Source: Pelagibacterium flavum (GTDB lineage: Bacteria > Pseudomonadota > Alphaproteobacteria > Rhizobiales > Devosiaceae). From it: DNA of 64,000 nt. Location of the stretch: contig NZ_CP107716.1 in NCBI RefSeq assembly GCF_025854335.1, forward strand, positions 2,473,001 through 2,537,000, read 5' to 3'. Positions within the stretch are counted from its first letter, which is position 1; the number at the start of each line of letters is the position of its first letter. Position numbers and translations under genes: made by a program. Below, one piece after another: positions 16,152 to 25,915 of this stretch. Below the pieces are notes generated by a model. It was not told the DNA's origin. It made no database searches and saw nothing but the letters and a program-made list of their open reading frames with translations.

Positions 16152-19100
16152 GCCCCGCGATGGCGACTACTAAACCCGAGCGCGATCTTGAAGATGCCCT
16201 CGTCACCAAGCTTCGGGACCTCAAGTACGAATACCGCCCCGATATCCGCGATCGCGCCACACTGGAGCGAAACTTCCGTGAGAAGTTCGAGACCCTGAAT
16301 CGGGTAACGCTGACCGATGGGGAATTTCAGCGGCTACTCGACGAGATCATCACGCCCGATGTCTTTACCGCCGCCCGCACCTTGCGCGAGCGCAATAGCT
16401 TCACCCGTGATGATGGGACGCCGCTCAACTACACGCTCGTCAACATCAAGGACTGGTGCAAGAACTCTTTCGAGGTGGTGAACCAGCTTCGCATCAACAC
16501 GGACAACAGCCATCATCGATACGATGTCATTCTGCTGATCAACGGCATCCCGGTCGTTCAGATCGAACTGAAGACCCTCGGCATAAGCCCGCGACGCGCC
16601 ATGGAGCAGATCGTCGAGTACAAAAACGACCCTGGAAACGGTTATACAAAGACGATCTTGTGCTTTCTTCAGTTGTTTATCGTTAGCAACCGGGACAGGA
16701 CATTCTACTTCGCGAACAACAATGCTCGCCACTTCGCCTTCAATGCCGAAGAGCGCTTTTTGCCGGTCTATGAGTTCGCCGATATCGACAACAAGAAGAT
16801 TGTCCATCTCGATAGCTTCGCCGAGTCCTTCCTCGTCAAGTGCACACTCGGCCAGACGATCAGCCGCTACATGGTTCTGATCGCAAGCGAGCAGAAGCTC
16901 CTGATAATGCGGCCGTATCAGGTCTACGCGGTGAAGGCGATTGTTGACTCGATCGCGCAAGACTGCGGCAATGGTTACATCTGGCACACCACCGGCAGCG
17001 GCAAGACGCTGACTTCCTTCAACGCGTCAACGCTGCTGAAGGACAATCCGGACATCGAGAAGTGTCTCTTCGTCGTGGACCGGAAGGATCTCGATCGACA
17101 GACGCGCGAGGAGTTCAACAAGTTCCAGGAAGGCTGCGTCGAGGAGAACACTAACACCTCCTCCCTTGTCCACCGTCTGCTTTCCGACGACTACGCCGAC
17201 AAGGTCATCGTATGCACGATCCAGAAGCTCGGCCTCGCGCTGGACGAAAATAGCAAGCGTAACAAGCAGCAGAAGAAGGATGGCAAGAAGAGCTTCAAGG
17301 AACAGCTGGAGCCCCTCCGTGAAAAGCGCATCGCCTTTATCTTCGACGAATGCCACCGGTCGCAGTTCGGCGAGAACCACAAGGCTATTAAGGAGTTCTT
17401 CCCGCGCGCCCAGCTCTTTGGTTTCACCGGAACTCCGATCTTCGATCAGAACGCCGCGCAGCAGAAGATCGAGGACACGCAGGCCAGCATGAAGACGACG
17501 GAAGACCTCTTCCAGCAGCGTCTTCACACCTACACAATCACGCATGCGATCGAGGACGGCAACGTCCTTCGCTTCCACGTTGACTATTACAAGCCGCAGG
17601 GCAAGACAGTGCCCAAGCCGGGCGAACCGCTGGCCAAGCGGGCGGTAATCGAGGCAATTCTCGCCAAGCACGACGCTGCTACCGGGCAGCGCCGGTTCAA
17701 CGCCCTGCTTGCCACGTCGTCGATTAATGATGCCATCGAGTATCACACCCTCTTCAAGACCATGCAGGCCGAGAAGTTGGCCGCTGATCCCGGCTTCCAA
17801 CCGCTGAACATCGCCTGCGTCTTCTCACCGCCCGCCGAGGGCAACGCGGACGTGAAGCAGATCCAGGAGGACCTGCCGCAGGAGAAAGAAGACAACGCTG
17901 TCGAGCCCGAAAAGAAAAAGGAAGCCCTGAAGGCAATCCTCGCCGACTATAACGCCAACTACGGCACCAACCATAAGATCGGTGAGTTCGACCTGTATTA
18001 TCAGGACGTGCAGAAGCGCATCAAAGACCAGCAATGGCCGGATGCCGACTTACGCAAGGCTTACCCCAACCGGCCGCACCACAAAATCGACATCACGATC
18101 GTCGTTGACATGCTGCTCACTGGCTTTGATTCGAAGTTCCTGAACACCCTCTACGTCGACAAAAACCTGAAGCATCACGGGCTGATCCAGGCTTTCTCGC
18201 GCACGAACCGGGTACTGAACGCGACCAAGCCGTATGGAAATATCCTCGACTTCCGCCAGCAGCAGGCGGCCGTCGATACCGCCATCGCCCTCTTCTCGGG
18301 CGAGGCTGCCGCCGAAAAGGCCCGTGAACTCTGGCTGGTGGATAAGGCGCCTGTGGTCATCCAGAAACTGGAAACCGCGGTGCAAAAGCTCGACACCTTC
18401 ATGAAGTCGCAGGGCCTCGAATGCGCCCCCGACGCGGTGCCCAACCTCAAGGGCGACGCGGCCCGCGCGGCGTTCGTCGAGCATTTCAAGGAGGTCCAGC
18501 GGCTCAAGACCCAGCTTGACCAGTACACAGACTTGACCCCGGAAAACGCCGCAGCGATCGAGCAGGTTCTTCCGCGCGACAACCTGGTTGGCTTCCGCGG
18601 CGCGTATCTGGAGACCGCCCAGCGGCTTCGGGCACAGCAGGGTAAGGTTGCCGACAAGCCGACGCAGGAAGCGGACCAACTCGATTTCGAGTTCGTCCTC
18701 TTTGCCTCGGCCGTGATCGACTATGACTACATCATGGGCCTGATCGCCCGCTATTCCGAGGCAACCCCCGGCAAGCAAAAGATGAGCCGCGAGGAGCTGA
18801 TCGGCCTGATCCAGTCCGACGCCAAGTTCATGGACGAGCGTGAGGACATCGCCGCGTACATCGCCACACTGAAGGCGGGTGAGGGTCTGAGCGAGAAGGC
18901 CATCCGCGACGGCTACAGCCGTTTCAAGGCCGAAAAGAACGCGGCGGAGCTGGCGGGCATCGCGGGCAAGCACGGGCTTGCGACCGAGGCGCTGCAAGGC
19001 TTTGTCGATACCATCCTGCAACGCATGATCTTCGACGGCGAGGCGCTGACCGATTTGATGGAACCCCTTGGCCTGAACTGGAAGGCGCGACGGGTGAAAG

Positions 19101-19189
19101 AGCTGGACCTCATGGCCGACCTGCTGCCGCTTCTGCTGAAGCGCGCTGGCGGCCGTGAAATCTCGGGGTTGAGCGCCTATGAGCAGTAA
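16148..19189 (+). CDS. hsdR: Type I restriction enzyme, R subunit
   Basis: About 1,013 aa. PD-(D/E)xK nuclease: D126 in RYDVILLINGIPVVQIELK with E140-x-K142. Motor: Walker A TTGSGKT (281-287), DECH box (400-403), FGFTGTPIF motif III, and late helicase motifs (DMLLTGFDSKF, then QAFSRTNR). HsdR with HsdM and HsdS forms the translocating nuclease. ATG 16148 overlaps the small ORF; the 3' end overlaps hsdS by 11 nt. It looks intact, but hsdS is interrupted, so restriction is probably off. Confidence 0.95.
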   Translation: MSPAMATTKPERDLEDALVTKLRDLKYEYRPDIRDRATLERNFREKFETLNRVTLTDGEFQRLLDEIITPDVFTAARTLRERNSFTRDDGTPLNYTLVNIKDWCKNSFEVVNQLRINTDNSHHRYDVILLINGIPVVQIELKTLGISPRRAMEQIVEYKNDPGNGYTKTILCFLQLFIVSNRDRTFYFANNNARHFAFNAEERFLPVYEFADIDNKKIVHLDSFAESFLVKCTLGQTISRYMVLIASEQKLLIMRPYQVYAVKAIVDSIAQDCGNGYIWHTTGSGKTLTSFNASTLLKDNPDIEKCLFVVDRKDLDRQTREEFNKFQEGCVEENTNTSSLVHRLLSDDYADKVIVCTIQKLGLALDENSKRNKQQKKDGKKSFKEQLEPLREKRIAFIFDECHRSQFGENHKAIKEFFPRAQLFGFTGTPIFDQNAAQQKIEDTQASMKTTEDLFQQRLHTYTITHAIEDGNVLRFHVDYYKPQGKTVPKPGEPLAKRAVIEAILAKHDAATGQRRFNALLATSSINDAIEYHTLFKTMQAEKLAADPGFQPLNIACVFSPPAEGNADVKQIQEDLPQEKEDNAVEPEKKKEALKAILADYNANYGTNHKIGEFDLYYQDVQKRIKDQQWPDADLRKAYPNRPHHKIDITIVVDMLLTGFDSKFLNTLYVDKNLKHHGLIQAFSRTNRVLNATKPYGNILDFRQQQAAVDTAIALFSGEAAAEKARELWLVDKAPVVIQKLETAVQKLDTFMKSQGLECAPDAVPNLKGDAARAAFVEHFKEVQRLKTQLDQYTDLTPENAAAIEQVLPRDNLVGFRGAYLETAQRLRAQQGKVADKPTQEADQLDFEFVLFASAVIDYDYIMGLIARYSEATPGKQKMSREELIGLIQSDAKFMDEREDIAAYIATLKAGEGLSEKAIRDGYSRFKAEKNAAELAGIAGKHGLATEALQGFVDTILQRMIFDGEALTDLMEPLGLNWKARRVKELDLMADLLPLLLKRAGGREISGLSAYEQ

Positions 19190-19258
19190 GGGGAAATCAT
19201 CTGCCGACACGGCCGATGGGGCTATGCTGGTGCCGAGGCTGCGGTTTCCGGAGTTTCA

Positions 19259-20189
19259 GAGCCCAACCCGAAAAGAGTTGAGCAGTTTCAGCAGGTTGTG
19301 ATTCAGTTCGGTTGCGAGACTGAACGGAGAACACAATGGCCTGGACCGAAACTGCCCGACACGAGTATGCGCGACGTGGGCGTCGTTATTCAAGCGATCT
19401 GACCGACCAGGAATGGGCGATCATCGCGCCCCTCATGCCGCCTGCGCGATCTATCGGTCGACCGAGGACCACGAATTTGCGGTCCGTGATGGATGCTGTG
19501 CTCTACATGGCCTCGAGCGGTTGCCAATGGAGCCTGCTGCCAGGAGAGTTTCCGCCACCATCGACGGTGCAGCGCTATTTCTATGACTGGCGTGACAGCG
19601 GTTTGCTCGCCATCATCAACCATCACCTGGTGATGATAGCCCGCGAGTGCGAAGGGCGTGAGGCTTCACCCTCGGCGGGCGTGATCGACAGCCAAAGTGT
19701 CAAGACCACCGAAAGCGGCGGGGTCCGGGGCTATGATGCAGGAAAGAAGATCAAGGGTCGCAAGCGCCATATCGTCACCGACACGCTGGGCTTAATGGTA
19801 GGGCTGGTCGTCCACAGTGCCGATGTCCAGGATCGGGACGGTGCTGCCACCGTGCTCCAATCGATCCGTTCGAGCTTTCCCTGGCTGCGTCATGTCTTCG
19901 CCGATGGTGGCTATGCTGGCCCCAAATTACGCGGTTCATTGGCCAAGATAGGCCGCTGGGATCTGCAAATCGTCAAACGCTCCGACACTGCCAAGGGGTT
20001 CGAGCTCTTACCGCGCCGCTGGGTCGTCGAGCGCACCTTTGCCTGGTTGGGACGCTGTCGGCGCTTGGCCAAAGACTGGGAAAGATCGGTCGCCAGCGCC
20101 CAGGCGTGGATCTTCATCGCACACATCCGAATCCTAACACGGCGGATCGCAAGGCACTGCAATTGCTCATAGAGTTTCGAGTCGGGCAC
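19259..20189 (+). mobile_element. IS5-family element (IS1031-like) inside hsdS
   Basis: 931 bp. Ends are GAGCCCAACCC (left) and, read inward from the right, GTGCCCGACTC; imperfect similarity continues to about 28 bp. It is flanked by TCA on both sides (19256-19258 and 20190-20192), a TNA-type 3-bp target duplication. One transposase gene fills it. The perfect duplication suggests a recent insertion. Confidence 0.92.
19336..20172 (+). CDS. IS5-family transposase
   Basis: 278 aa. The N-terminal DUF4096-like domain (SSDLTDQEWAIIAPLMPPA) precedes a DDE domain: GVIDSQSVKT, FADGGYAGPK and RRWVVERTFAWLGRCRRL carry the Asp, Asp and Glu. ATG 19336 follows GGAGA. Same strand as hsdS. Intact. Confidence 0.94.
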   Translation: MAWTETARHEYARRGRRYSSDLTDQEWAIIAPLMPPARSIGRPRTTNLRSVMDAVLYMASSGCQWSLLPGEFPPPSTVQRYFYDWRDSGLLAIINHHLVMIARECEGREASPSAGVIDSQSVKTTESGGVRGYDAGKKIKGRKRHIVTDTLGLMVGLVVHSADVQDRDGAATVLQSIRSSFPWLRHVFADGGYAGPKLRGSLAKIGRWDLQIVKRSDTAKGFELLPRRWVVERTFAWLGRCRRLAKDWERSVASAQAWIFIAHIRILTRRIARHCNCS

Positions 20190-21398
20190 TCAGACTGCAA
20201 ATGGTTGGAAGGAGGTTTCGCTCCAGAAACTTGCTCGACCTGTTACTGATCGGGCCACAACCGGAGATGCCGACAACGTTCTAAGTCTTTCGGGGGAGCA
20301 CGGCCTTGTGCTGCAAAGCGATTATTTCGGAAAGAAGATCGCTGGTGACAGCACTGATCGCTATCTAAAGATTCGCAAAGACGACTTTGTCTACAATGAC
20401 CGGACGACCAAAGCGTCAAGCTTCGGAACGATCAAGCGGCTTTCCAACTATCCGAACGGAATCGTCTCACCCATTTATAAGTGCTTCCGGTTCGAACCTA
20501 ACGAGAACCCGGATTTCTGGGAATGGTACTTCGAGTCGGGGAGCCATAATCCAGCCTTGGGTGGGCTGGTCAACGAGGGTGCCCGAGCAGGCCGGTTCAA
20601 CATCTCCGTCACTCAGTTCTTGTCGACAAACGCTTGGCGGCCAGACGAGGCCGAACAAAAAAAAATCGCCGACTGTCTGGACTCGGCAGACGCGCTGATC
20701 GAGGCGCAGGGGCGAAAGGTGGAGGCGCTGAAGGCCCACAAGAAGGGCCTGATGCAGCAACTTTTCCCCCAGGAAGGCGAAACCCAACCCCGCCTCCGCT
20801 TCCCAGAGTTCGAGGGGTCGGGGGAGTGGGATGAGAAGTCGATCGGCGACTTTGGTCAGGTGGTTACCGGAAGCACACCCAGCACAGCCGATCCCACCCT
20901 ATACGGAGGCGGCATTCCGTTCGTGTCGCCAGCCGATATCTCCGAGCTACGATATGTCGATGAAACCAAAACCACTCTGACCGCAGCCGGATTCGAGAAA
21001 ACTCGCCCAATCAAGGCACGCAGCGTTCTTTTCGTAAGCATCGGTTCCACGATTGGGAAGATCGCGCAGAACGTTCGGCATTGCGCGACGAACCAGCAAA
21101 TCAATGCGGTCATTCCTAACGCAAAGCACTCGGATGGCTTTGTCTATTTCGCCTTGTCAAATGCTTCTGAGCGCATCGCGTTGCTTGCCGGACGGCAGGC
21201 CGTTCCAATCATCAATAAATCACTCTTCTCTTCGGTTCGGTTACTAGTCCCAAGTCTTCCTGAACAAAAACGCATCGCCGACTGCCTCACCTCCCTCGAT
21301 GATCTCATCGCCGCAGAGAGCCAAAAGCTCGGCACCCTCAAGACCCACAAGAAGGGGCTGATGCAACAGCTTTTCCCCTCGGTCGTAGAGGATGACGC

Positions 21399-22520
21399 AT
21401 GAATCATTCTGAAATCGCCACCACCCTCCGCGATGCCAAAGAAAAGATCGTCCTGCTCTATGCATTCAACGCTACTGGCAAGACCCGACTGTCGGTTTCA
21501 TACAAAGACGCGACCAAAAACAAAAAGGGTGCTCACACAGGTGTTTACTATAACGCCTATAGCGAGGACCTGTTCGTCTGGCAGAACGACCCCGAGAACG
21601 ACGGAACGCCTATTCAGCTAGATATCCGCAAGTGCAGTCTGAACAAGTTCCACAGCGCACTGACCGAAGACAACGTCCGCGACAAACTGAACCGCTTCAA
21701 GCCAGGCTATCGTTTTGAGTTCATTTACTACGATGACCCACAGGATGGCATCCAAGCAGTGTCGTTCTTCCAGGAAGTGCCAGATCCCAATGACGCCAAC
21801 AATGTCGCAAAAGTCACCTACAAGATTTCGCGTGGCGAAGAGCGAATTTTTATCTGGTGCTTCTTTCTCGCACTGTTCGAAGTTGATGGATGGGCAGACC
21901 AGCAAGCAGCCCACTTCTTCATCGATGATCCTGTCTCAAGTCTGGATGATCATAACATTTTCATTACTGCGTCGACGCTATTCGATCTAATCGAGGATCA
22001 CTTCGAGAAGCGCAAGATCATCATCACCACGCATCACCTCGGATTTTTCGCGATCCTTGCCGACTGGCTCAAGAAGGGTGAGAAGGCCGACAAGTTCAAG
22101 AAGCATTCGAAGGTCGGCATTCTCAGTGCCAAGAATGGTGAGCTGGCGTTGGAGAGTCCGAACAACGACGTTCTCCTTTATCACTTGCGCCTCTTGCAAC
22201 TACTTGAACAGGCGTGGGCAGCGAACGAGGTGCGGGCGTTCCACTTTGCGCTGCTGCGTCAAGTTCTGGAGAATGTGGCGTCCTTCCTTGGGGTGGGCCA
22301 GTTTGGATATGTACTGATGCAAATCGGGATCGATGATCCCGACGATACCGCACGCGTGATCAATACGCTCTCCCACAAAAAGGTATATTACTTCGAAAGT
22401 GAAATATTAGAGAAGGACTCTCGGGATCTTTTTGACAAGATTTTTCTTGGCCTAAAGAGCAAGTACAATTTTGTTCTTCATGCTTCAGAACCGGCCCCAG
22501 CTCCCGCGCCCGCCCCTTAG
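21399..22520 (+). CDS. PrrC/RloC-like ATPase with candidate anticodon-nuclease (HEPN) domain
   Basis: 373 aa, start overlapping the hsdS stop (ATGA). ABC-type ATPase: Walker A LYAFNATGKTRLS (residues 20-32), signature-like ISRGEERIFIW (143-153), Walker B FFIDDPVSSLDD (173-184), H-loop TTHHLGF. The C-terminal helical domain has R287, E291 (LRQVLEN) and H326, and R319-x6-H326 (RVINTLSH). PrrC uses an Arg-Glu-His triad with R-x3-E and a later His, and its nuclease is classed as HEPN. PrrC is also encoded inside a type I hsd locus. The C-terminus ends in an Ala-Pro repeat. Nuclease function is inference from motifs and context; no catalytic residue appears missing. Confidence 0.75.
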   Translation: MNHSEIATTLRDAKEKIVLLYAFNATGKTRLSVSYKDATKNKKGAHTGVYYNAYSEDLFVWQNDPENDGTPIQLDIRKCSLNKFHSALTEDNVRDKLNRFKPGYRFEFIYYDDPQDGIQAVSFFQEVPDPNDANNVAKVTYKISRGEERIFIWCFFLALFEVDGWADQQAAHFFIDDPVSSLDDHNIFITASTLFDLIEDHFEKRKIIITTHHLGFFAILADWLKKGEKADKFKKHSKVGILSAKNGELALESPNNDVLLYHLRLLQLLEQAWAANEVRAFHFALLRQVLENVASFLGVGQFGYVLMQIGIDDPDDTARVINTLSHKKVYYFESEILEKDSRDLFDKIFLGLKSKYNFVLHASEPAPAPAPAP

Positions 22521-22534
22521 AAAGCACCCGTACA

Positions 22535-24157
22535 ATGAACGACCACAACCAAAAGCAGCTGGGCAAAACGCTCTGGAATATCGCCGACCAGCTGCGCGGC
22601 GCGATGAATGCGGACGACTTCCGCGATTACATGCTCTCTTTCCTCTTCCTGCGCTACCTTTCTGACAATTACGAGATGGCTGCGAAGAAGGAGCTCGGGC
22701 GCGACTACCCCGATCCCAACGCGATCGGCAATGGCGGGCGCTCGCCCCTCTCTGTTTGGTATGCGGAGAACCCCGATGATGTGGTTGCTTTTGAAAAGCA
22801 GATGCGTCTCAAGGCGCACTACGTCATCAAGCCGGAACACCTCTGGACCAGCATCGCCCATATGGCGCGCACCCAGGACGACGAACTGTTGAACACCCTG
22901 CAGACGGGCTTCAAATATATCGAAAACGAGTCGTTCCAGAGCACTTTCGGTGGGCTGTTCTCGGAGATCAATCTCGGCTCTGACAAGCTGGGCCGGACAT
23001 ACGCTGATCGCAACGCCAAACTCTGCGCCATCATCACCGAAATCGCCAAAGGGCTTGCCGACTTCTCCTCGGATGTGGATGCGCTTGGCGACGCCTACGA
23101 ATATCTGATCGGCCAATTCGCCGCCGGTTCGGGCAAGAAGGCGGGAGAGTTCTATACCCCGCAGCAGGTGTCAGACATCCTATCCGCGATCGTTACGCTA
23201 GACAGCCAGGAGCCCGCAACCGGGAAGAAGGAGCGGCTCGCCAGTGTGCTCGACTTCGCATGCGGTTCAGGCTCGCTGCTTCTGAACGTGCGCAAGCGCA
23301 TGGGTCCGCACGGTATCGGCAGAATCTACGGGCAAGAAAAGAACATCACCACTTACAACCTCGCCCGCATGAACATGCTGTTGCACGGCGTGAAGGACAC
23401 GGAGTTCGAAATCTACCACGGCGACACGCTGAACAATGACTGGGACATTCTGCGCGAGTTGAATCCGGCCAAGAAGCCCTCCTTCGATGCCATCGTGGCC
23501 AACCCGCCCTTCAGCTTGCGCTGGGAGCCGACCGAGGCGATGGGCGATGATGTGCGGTTCAAGAACTATGGGCTAGCGCCCAAGTCTGCCGCCGACTTCG
23601 CATTCCTGCTGCACGGGTTCCATTACCTGAAGGATGAAGGCGTGATGGCCATCATCCTGCCCCACGGGGTGCTGTTCAGAGGTGGGGCGGAAGAGCGCAT
23701 CCGAACCAAGCTGCTGAAGGATGGTCATATCGATACAGTGATCGGCCTGCCTGCGAACCTTTTCTATTCGACGGGCATTCCGGTCTGCATCCTTGTTTTG
23801 AAGAAGTGCAAGAAGCCCGACGACGTGCTCTTCATCAACGCCGCCGAGCACTTCGCGAAGGGCAAGCGCCAGAACCAGCTCACCGATGATCACATCGGCA
23901 AGATCATCGAAACCTACCAGTTCCGCAAGGAGGAGGACCGCTATTCCAAGCGCGTGAGCATGGAGCGCATTGCTGAGGAGGGCTATAATCTCAACATCTC
24001 GCGTTACATCAGCACGGCGTTGGCTGAGGAGCAGCTAGACCTAGTCGCTACGCAAAAGTTGTTGAGTGAAATCGAAGGACAGATCCGGGGATCAACTGAG
24101 AGGCACAACGCGTACTTAAGGGAACTCGGGCTTTCCCCTCTACCGGGGCAGGAGTAA
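22535..24157 (+). CDS. hsdM: Type I restriction-modification DNA methyltransferase, M subunit
   Basis: 540 aa. N-terminal HsdM domain (WNIADQLRGAMNADDFRDYM), then the N6-adenine methylase: SAM motif I DFACGSG (240-246) and catalytic NPPF (323-326), preceded by AGEFYTPQQVSDIL. It is 14 bp after the PrrC-like gene, so the operon order is hsdR, hsdS, prrC-like, hsdM. Without intact HsdS it should not methylate the original target unless the 20308 internal product works. Confidence 0.95.
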   Translation: MNDHNQKQLGKTLWNIADQLRGAMNADDFRDYMLSFLFLRYLSDNYEMAAKKELGRDYPDPNAIGNGGRSPLSVWYAENPDDVVAFEKQMRLKAHYVIKPEHLWTSIAHMARTQDDELLNTLQTGFKYIENESFQSTFGGLFSEINLGSDKLGRTYADRNAKLCAIITEIAKGLADFSSDVDALGDAYEYLIGQFAAGSGKKAGEFYTPQQVSDILSAIVTLDSQEPATGKKERLASVLDFACGSGSLLLNVRKRMGPHGIGRIYGQEKNITTYNLARMNMLLHGVKDTEFEIYHGDTLNNDWDILRELNPAKKPSFDAIVANPPFSLRWEPTEAMGDDVRFKNYGLAPKSAADFAFLLHGFHYLKDEGVMAIILPHGVLFRGGAEERIRTKLLKDGHIDTVIGLPANLFYSTGIPVCILVLKKCKKPDDVLFINAAEHFAKGKRQNQLTDDHIGKIIETYQFRKEEDRYSKRVSMERIAEEGYNLNISRYISTALAEEQLDLVATQKLLSEIEGQIRGSTERHNAYLRELGLSPLPGQE

Positions 24158-24628
24158 CCCGAGCTCGGCAAAAGTTCGATTTCTGTTCCATGCGGTAAAA
24201 TGCCCCTCACGTCGAAGTGCCGGGACATGCCACCATAATTTTTTAAAAATATCAGATGACTACGAGAAATTCACCAAATCGACGCAGGCAACAGGTCCGG
24301 AGAATATTTGCCCCGAGAGACCGCTTCCGGGCCACCTGGCACCGGGGCCAGTGTTCAGCCCCTTCCGCATAACCCTCGAATACAACGAGAAAATCCGGCC
24401 GCAGCCGGATCGGGAGAACGCTTTCGCAGGGCAAGTGGCGGAGGGAATGGACCTGTCGTCGAACCTTCTCTTCCTTTTCTCAACCGCAGACTGCTTGGAG
24501 TGATGCACGTGACAAGGGAGTTATCCAACTCCCGAGGAATGTGGAGGGACAACGGAGCCTTAAACGCATCCGAGCGATCCAAAACCCGTGGGGCACCGCT
24601 CCGTCGTAGATGCGCCGAATGCGACTGG
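24158..24628. other. Junction region with no intact gene
   Basis: About 470 bp between hsdM and the first recognisable hglS sequence. The frame upstream of hglS is open but not homologous to it. It contains a small hairpin (ATCCGGC-CGCA-GCCGGAT near 24395) and one copy of the 38-bp repeat (24433-24470). Confidence 0.5.
24433..24470 (+). repeat. 38-bp imperfect direct repeat, copy 1 (candidate att relic)
   Basis: Starts AAGTGGCGGAGGGAATGG and ends GAACCTTCTC. 32 of 38 bases match the copy at 57984-58021 in the same orientation. On the minus strand it ends CCTCCGCCA, reminiscent of a tRNA 3' end, though no tRNA fold is visible. Confidence 0.5.
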
Positions 24629-25564
24629 GGTACCCCTGGCGTGCGCGCTCTGATCGACCAACACGAGGCCGAAGGAGGGTTGAGCGAACCGGATGCCGAA
24701 GCGTTCATCGCCGAAGCGCTCGAAACTTTCCGCTGGCATTCGGACGCTACCGTATCGGAGGCGACTTATCAGAAGCTGCACGATGCACATCGCCTTATCG
24801 CAGATGTGGTATGTTTTAAGGGCCCCCACATCAACCATCTGACCCCTCGCACGCTCGATATAGACGCGGTGCAGAACATGATGCCCGAACGCGGGATTAC
24901 ACCCAAGGCAGTAATAGAGGGTCCTCCCCCGCGCACCTGCCCCGTACTTTTACGTCAGACGAGCTTTAAAGCGCTCGAAGAACAGATAGCTTTTCGCGGG
25001 AAAGACGGCGATAGGGTGACCGGCCGGCACACGGCGCGGTTTGGCGAGATTGAACAACGCGGCGTGGCGCTGACCCCCAAGGGACGCAAGCTTTACGACG
25101 AATTGCTGGATAGAGCACGTGGACTTGCCCAGCCCAAGGCGGACGGTTCTAACACGGCAGCTTATATGGCAGCCCTGTCGGAAGTTTTCATCCCCCTGCC
25201 TGACGACTACGCTGCATTGCGCATGGAGGGGTTTGCCTACTTCCATTACTTCCTTACCGAAAAGGGCAATGTGGCAGCGGACGAACTTCCAGGTGATATC
25301 GAAACGCTCGTGGCGAGCGGACATGTGGGCTTCGACCCACTGGTCTATGAGGACTTTCTGCCGGTTTCGGCGGCAGGCATCTTCCAGTCCAATCTTGGAG
25401 ACAACCTCACAAGCAACTCGATAGCCAGTTCGAACAGGGCCGCCTTTGAGGATGCGCTGGGCATGGCCGTGCCCGACGAGTTCTCGATCTACCAGTCCCT
25501 GCAGGACGCTTCGATCGACGCGGTTTTGGCGCGGGTCAGGTCGGCACATGCGCGAGCGAGCTAG
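24629..25564 (+). pseudogene. hglS: 2-oxoadipate dioxygenase/decarboxylase HglS (DUF1338), 5'-truncated
   Basis: About 310 residues match the C-terminal two thirds of HglS/YdcJ: FIAEALETFRWHSDATV, then HLTPRTLDIDAVQ, FGEIEQRGVALTPKG and YEDFLPVSAAGIFQSNLG. HglS turns 2-oxoadipate into D-2-hydroxyglutarate in D-lysine catabolism. The N-terminal about 150 residues, which carry the first metal-binding His (HSTAFRP-like motif) and the substrate Arg, are replaced by unrelated sequence. The protein should be inactive. Its stop overlaps the start of the D-2-hydroxyglutarate dehydrogenase fragment. Confidence 0.82.
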
Positions 25565-25874
25565 GACTGACTTGGCACCTCATTTGTCGCCAACGCAGAC
25601 CAGCCTCACCCGCTTTATCCGAACGCTAGAAGATTCGGGGTTCACAGGCGCCATCGAGACAGGGTTTGCGGCCCGCGAAGTGCTCGCTACCGATAATTCG
25701 GTCTATCGGGTCCGACCAATGGCTGTGCTAACCCGCGCCAATGATCGCGACGTCAGCATCGCAAGATTCGCTCAGCGGAGTTGTTGTTGGCGGCGTTGGC
25801 GCACTGGCCTGCCAGAGATTGCTGTGATCGGTATCCTGCAGCATTTTAGCACCCTATCAAGACACCCAAATTGA
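25548..25874 (+). pseudogene. D-2-hydroxyglutarate dehydrogenase (YdiJ-type), N-terminal fragment
   Basis: ATG 25548 overlaps the hglS stop by 17 nt. About 70 residues match the N-terminus of large FAD-linked oxidases of the YdiJ type (RFIRTLEDSGFTGAI, AAREVLATDNSVYRVRP, AVLTRANDRDVSIA). Similarity ends near 25760, before the FAD-binding GGGT motif, and the frame closes at 25874. The natural gene is about 1,000 codons. With hglS it forms the broken end of a lysine to 2-oxoglutarate pathway. Confidence 0.7.
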
Positions 25875-25915
25875 ATGATCGTCGCGTCTCGCTCAAACGC
25901 CGAAAGAGTATGACG

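Larger units (their letters stand above)
19179..21402 (+). pseudogene. hsdS: Type I restriction specificity subunit HsdS, interrupted by an IS
   Basis: Coding parts are 19179-19258 and 20193-21402. The first 27 residues run up to LRFPEFQ; the 931-bp IS5-family element then follows with its 3-bp duplication. Removing the IS and one TCA copy rejoins the frame exactly (FPEFQ-TANGWKEVSLQKLA), giving about 429 residues: TRD1, a spacer with HKKGLMQQLFPQ, TRD2 starting SGEWDEKSIGDFG, and a second HKKGLMQQLFPS. Two TRDs and two conserved repeats are the normal HsdS layout. An internal start (20308) could yield a partial protein with one and a half TRDs. Confidence 0.9.
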
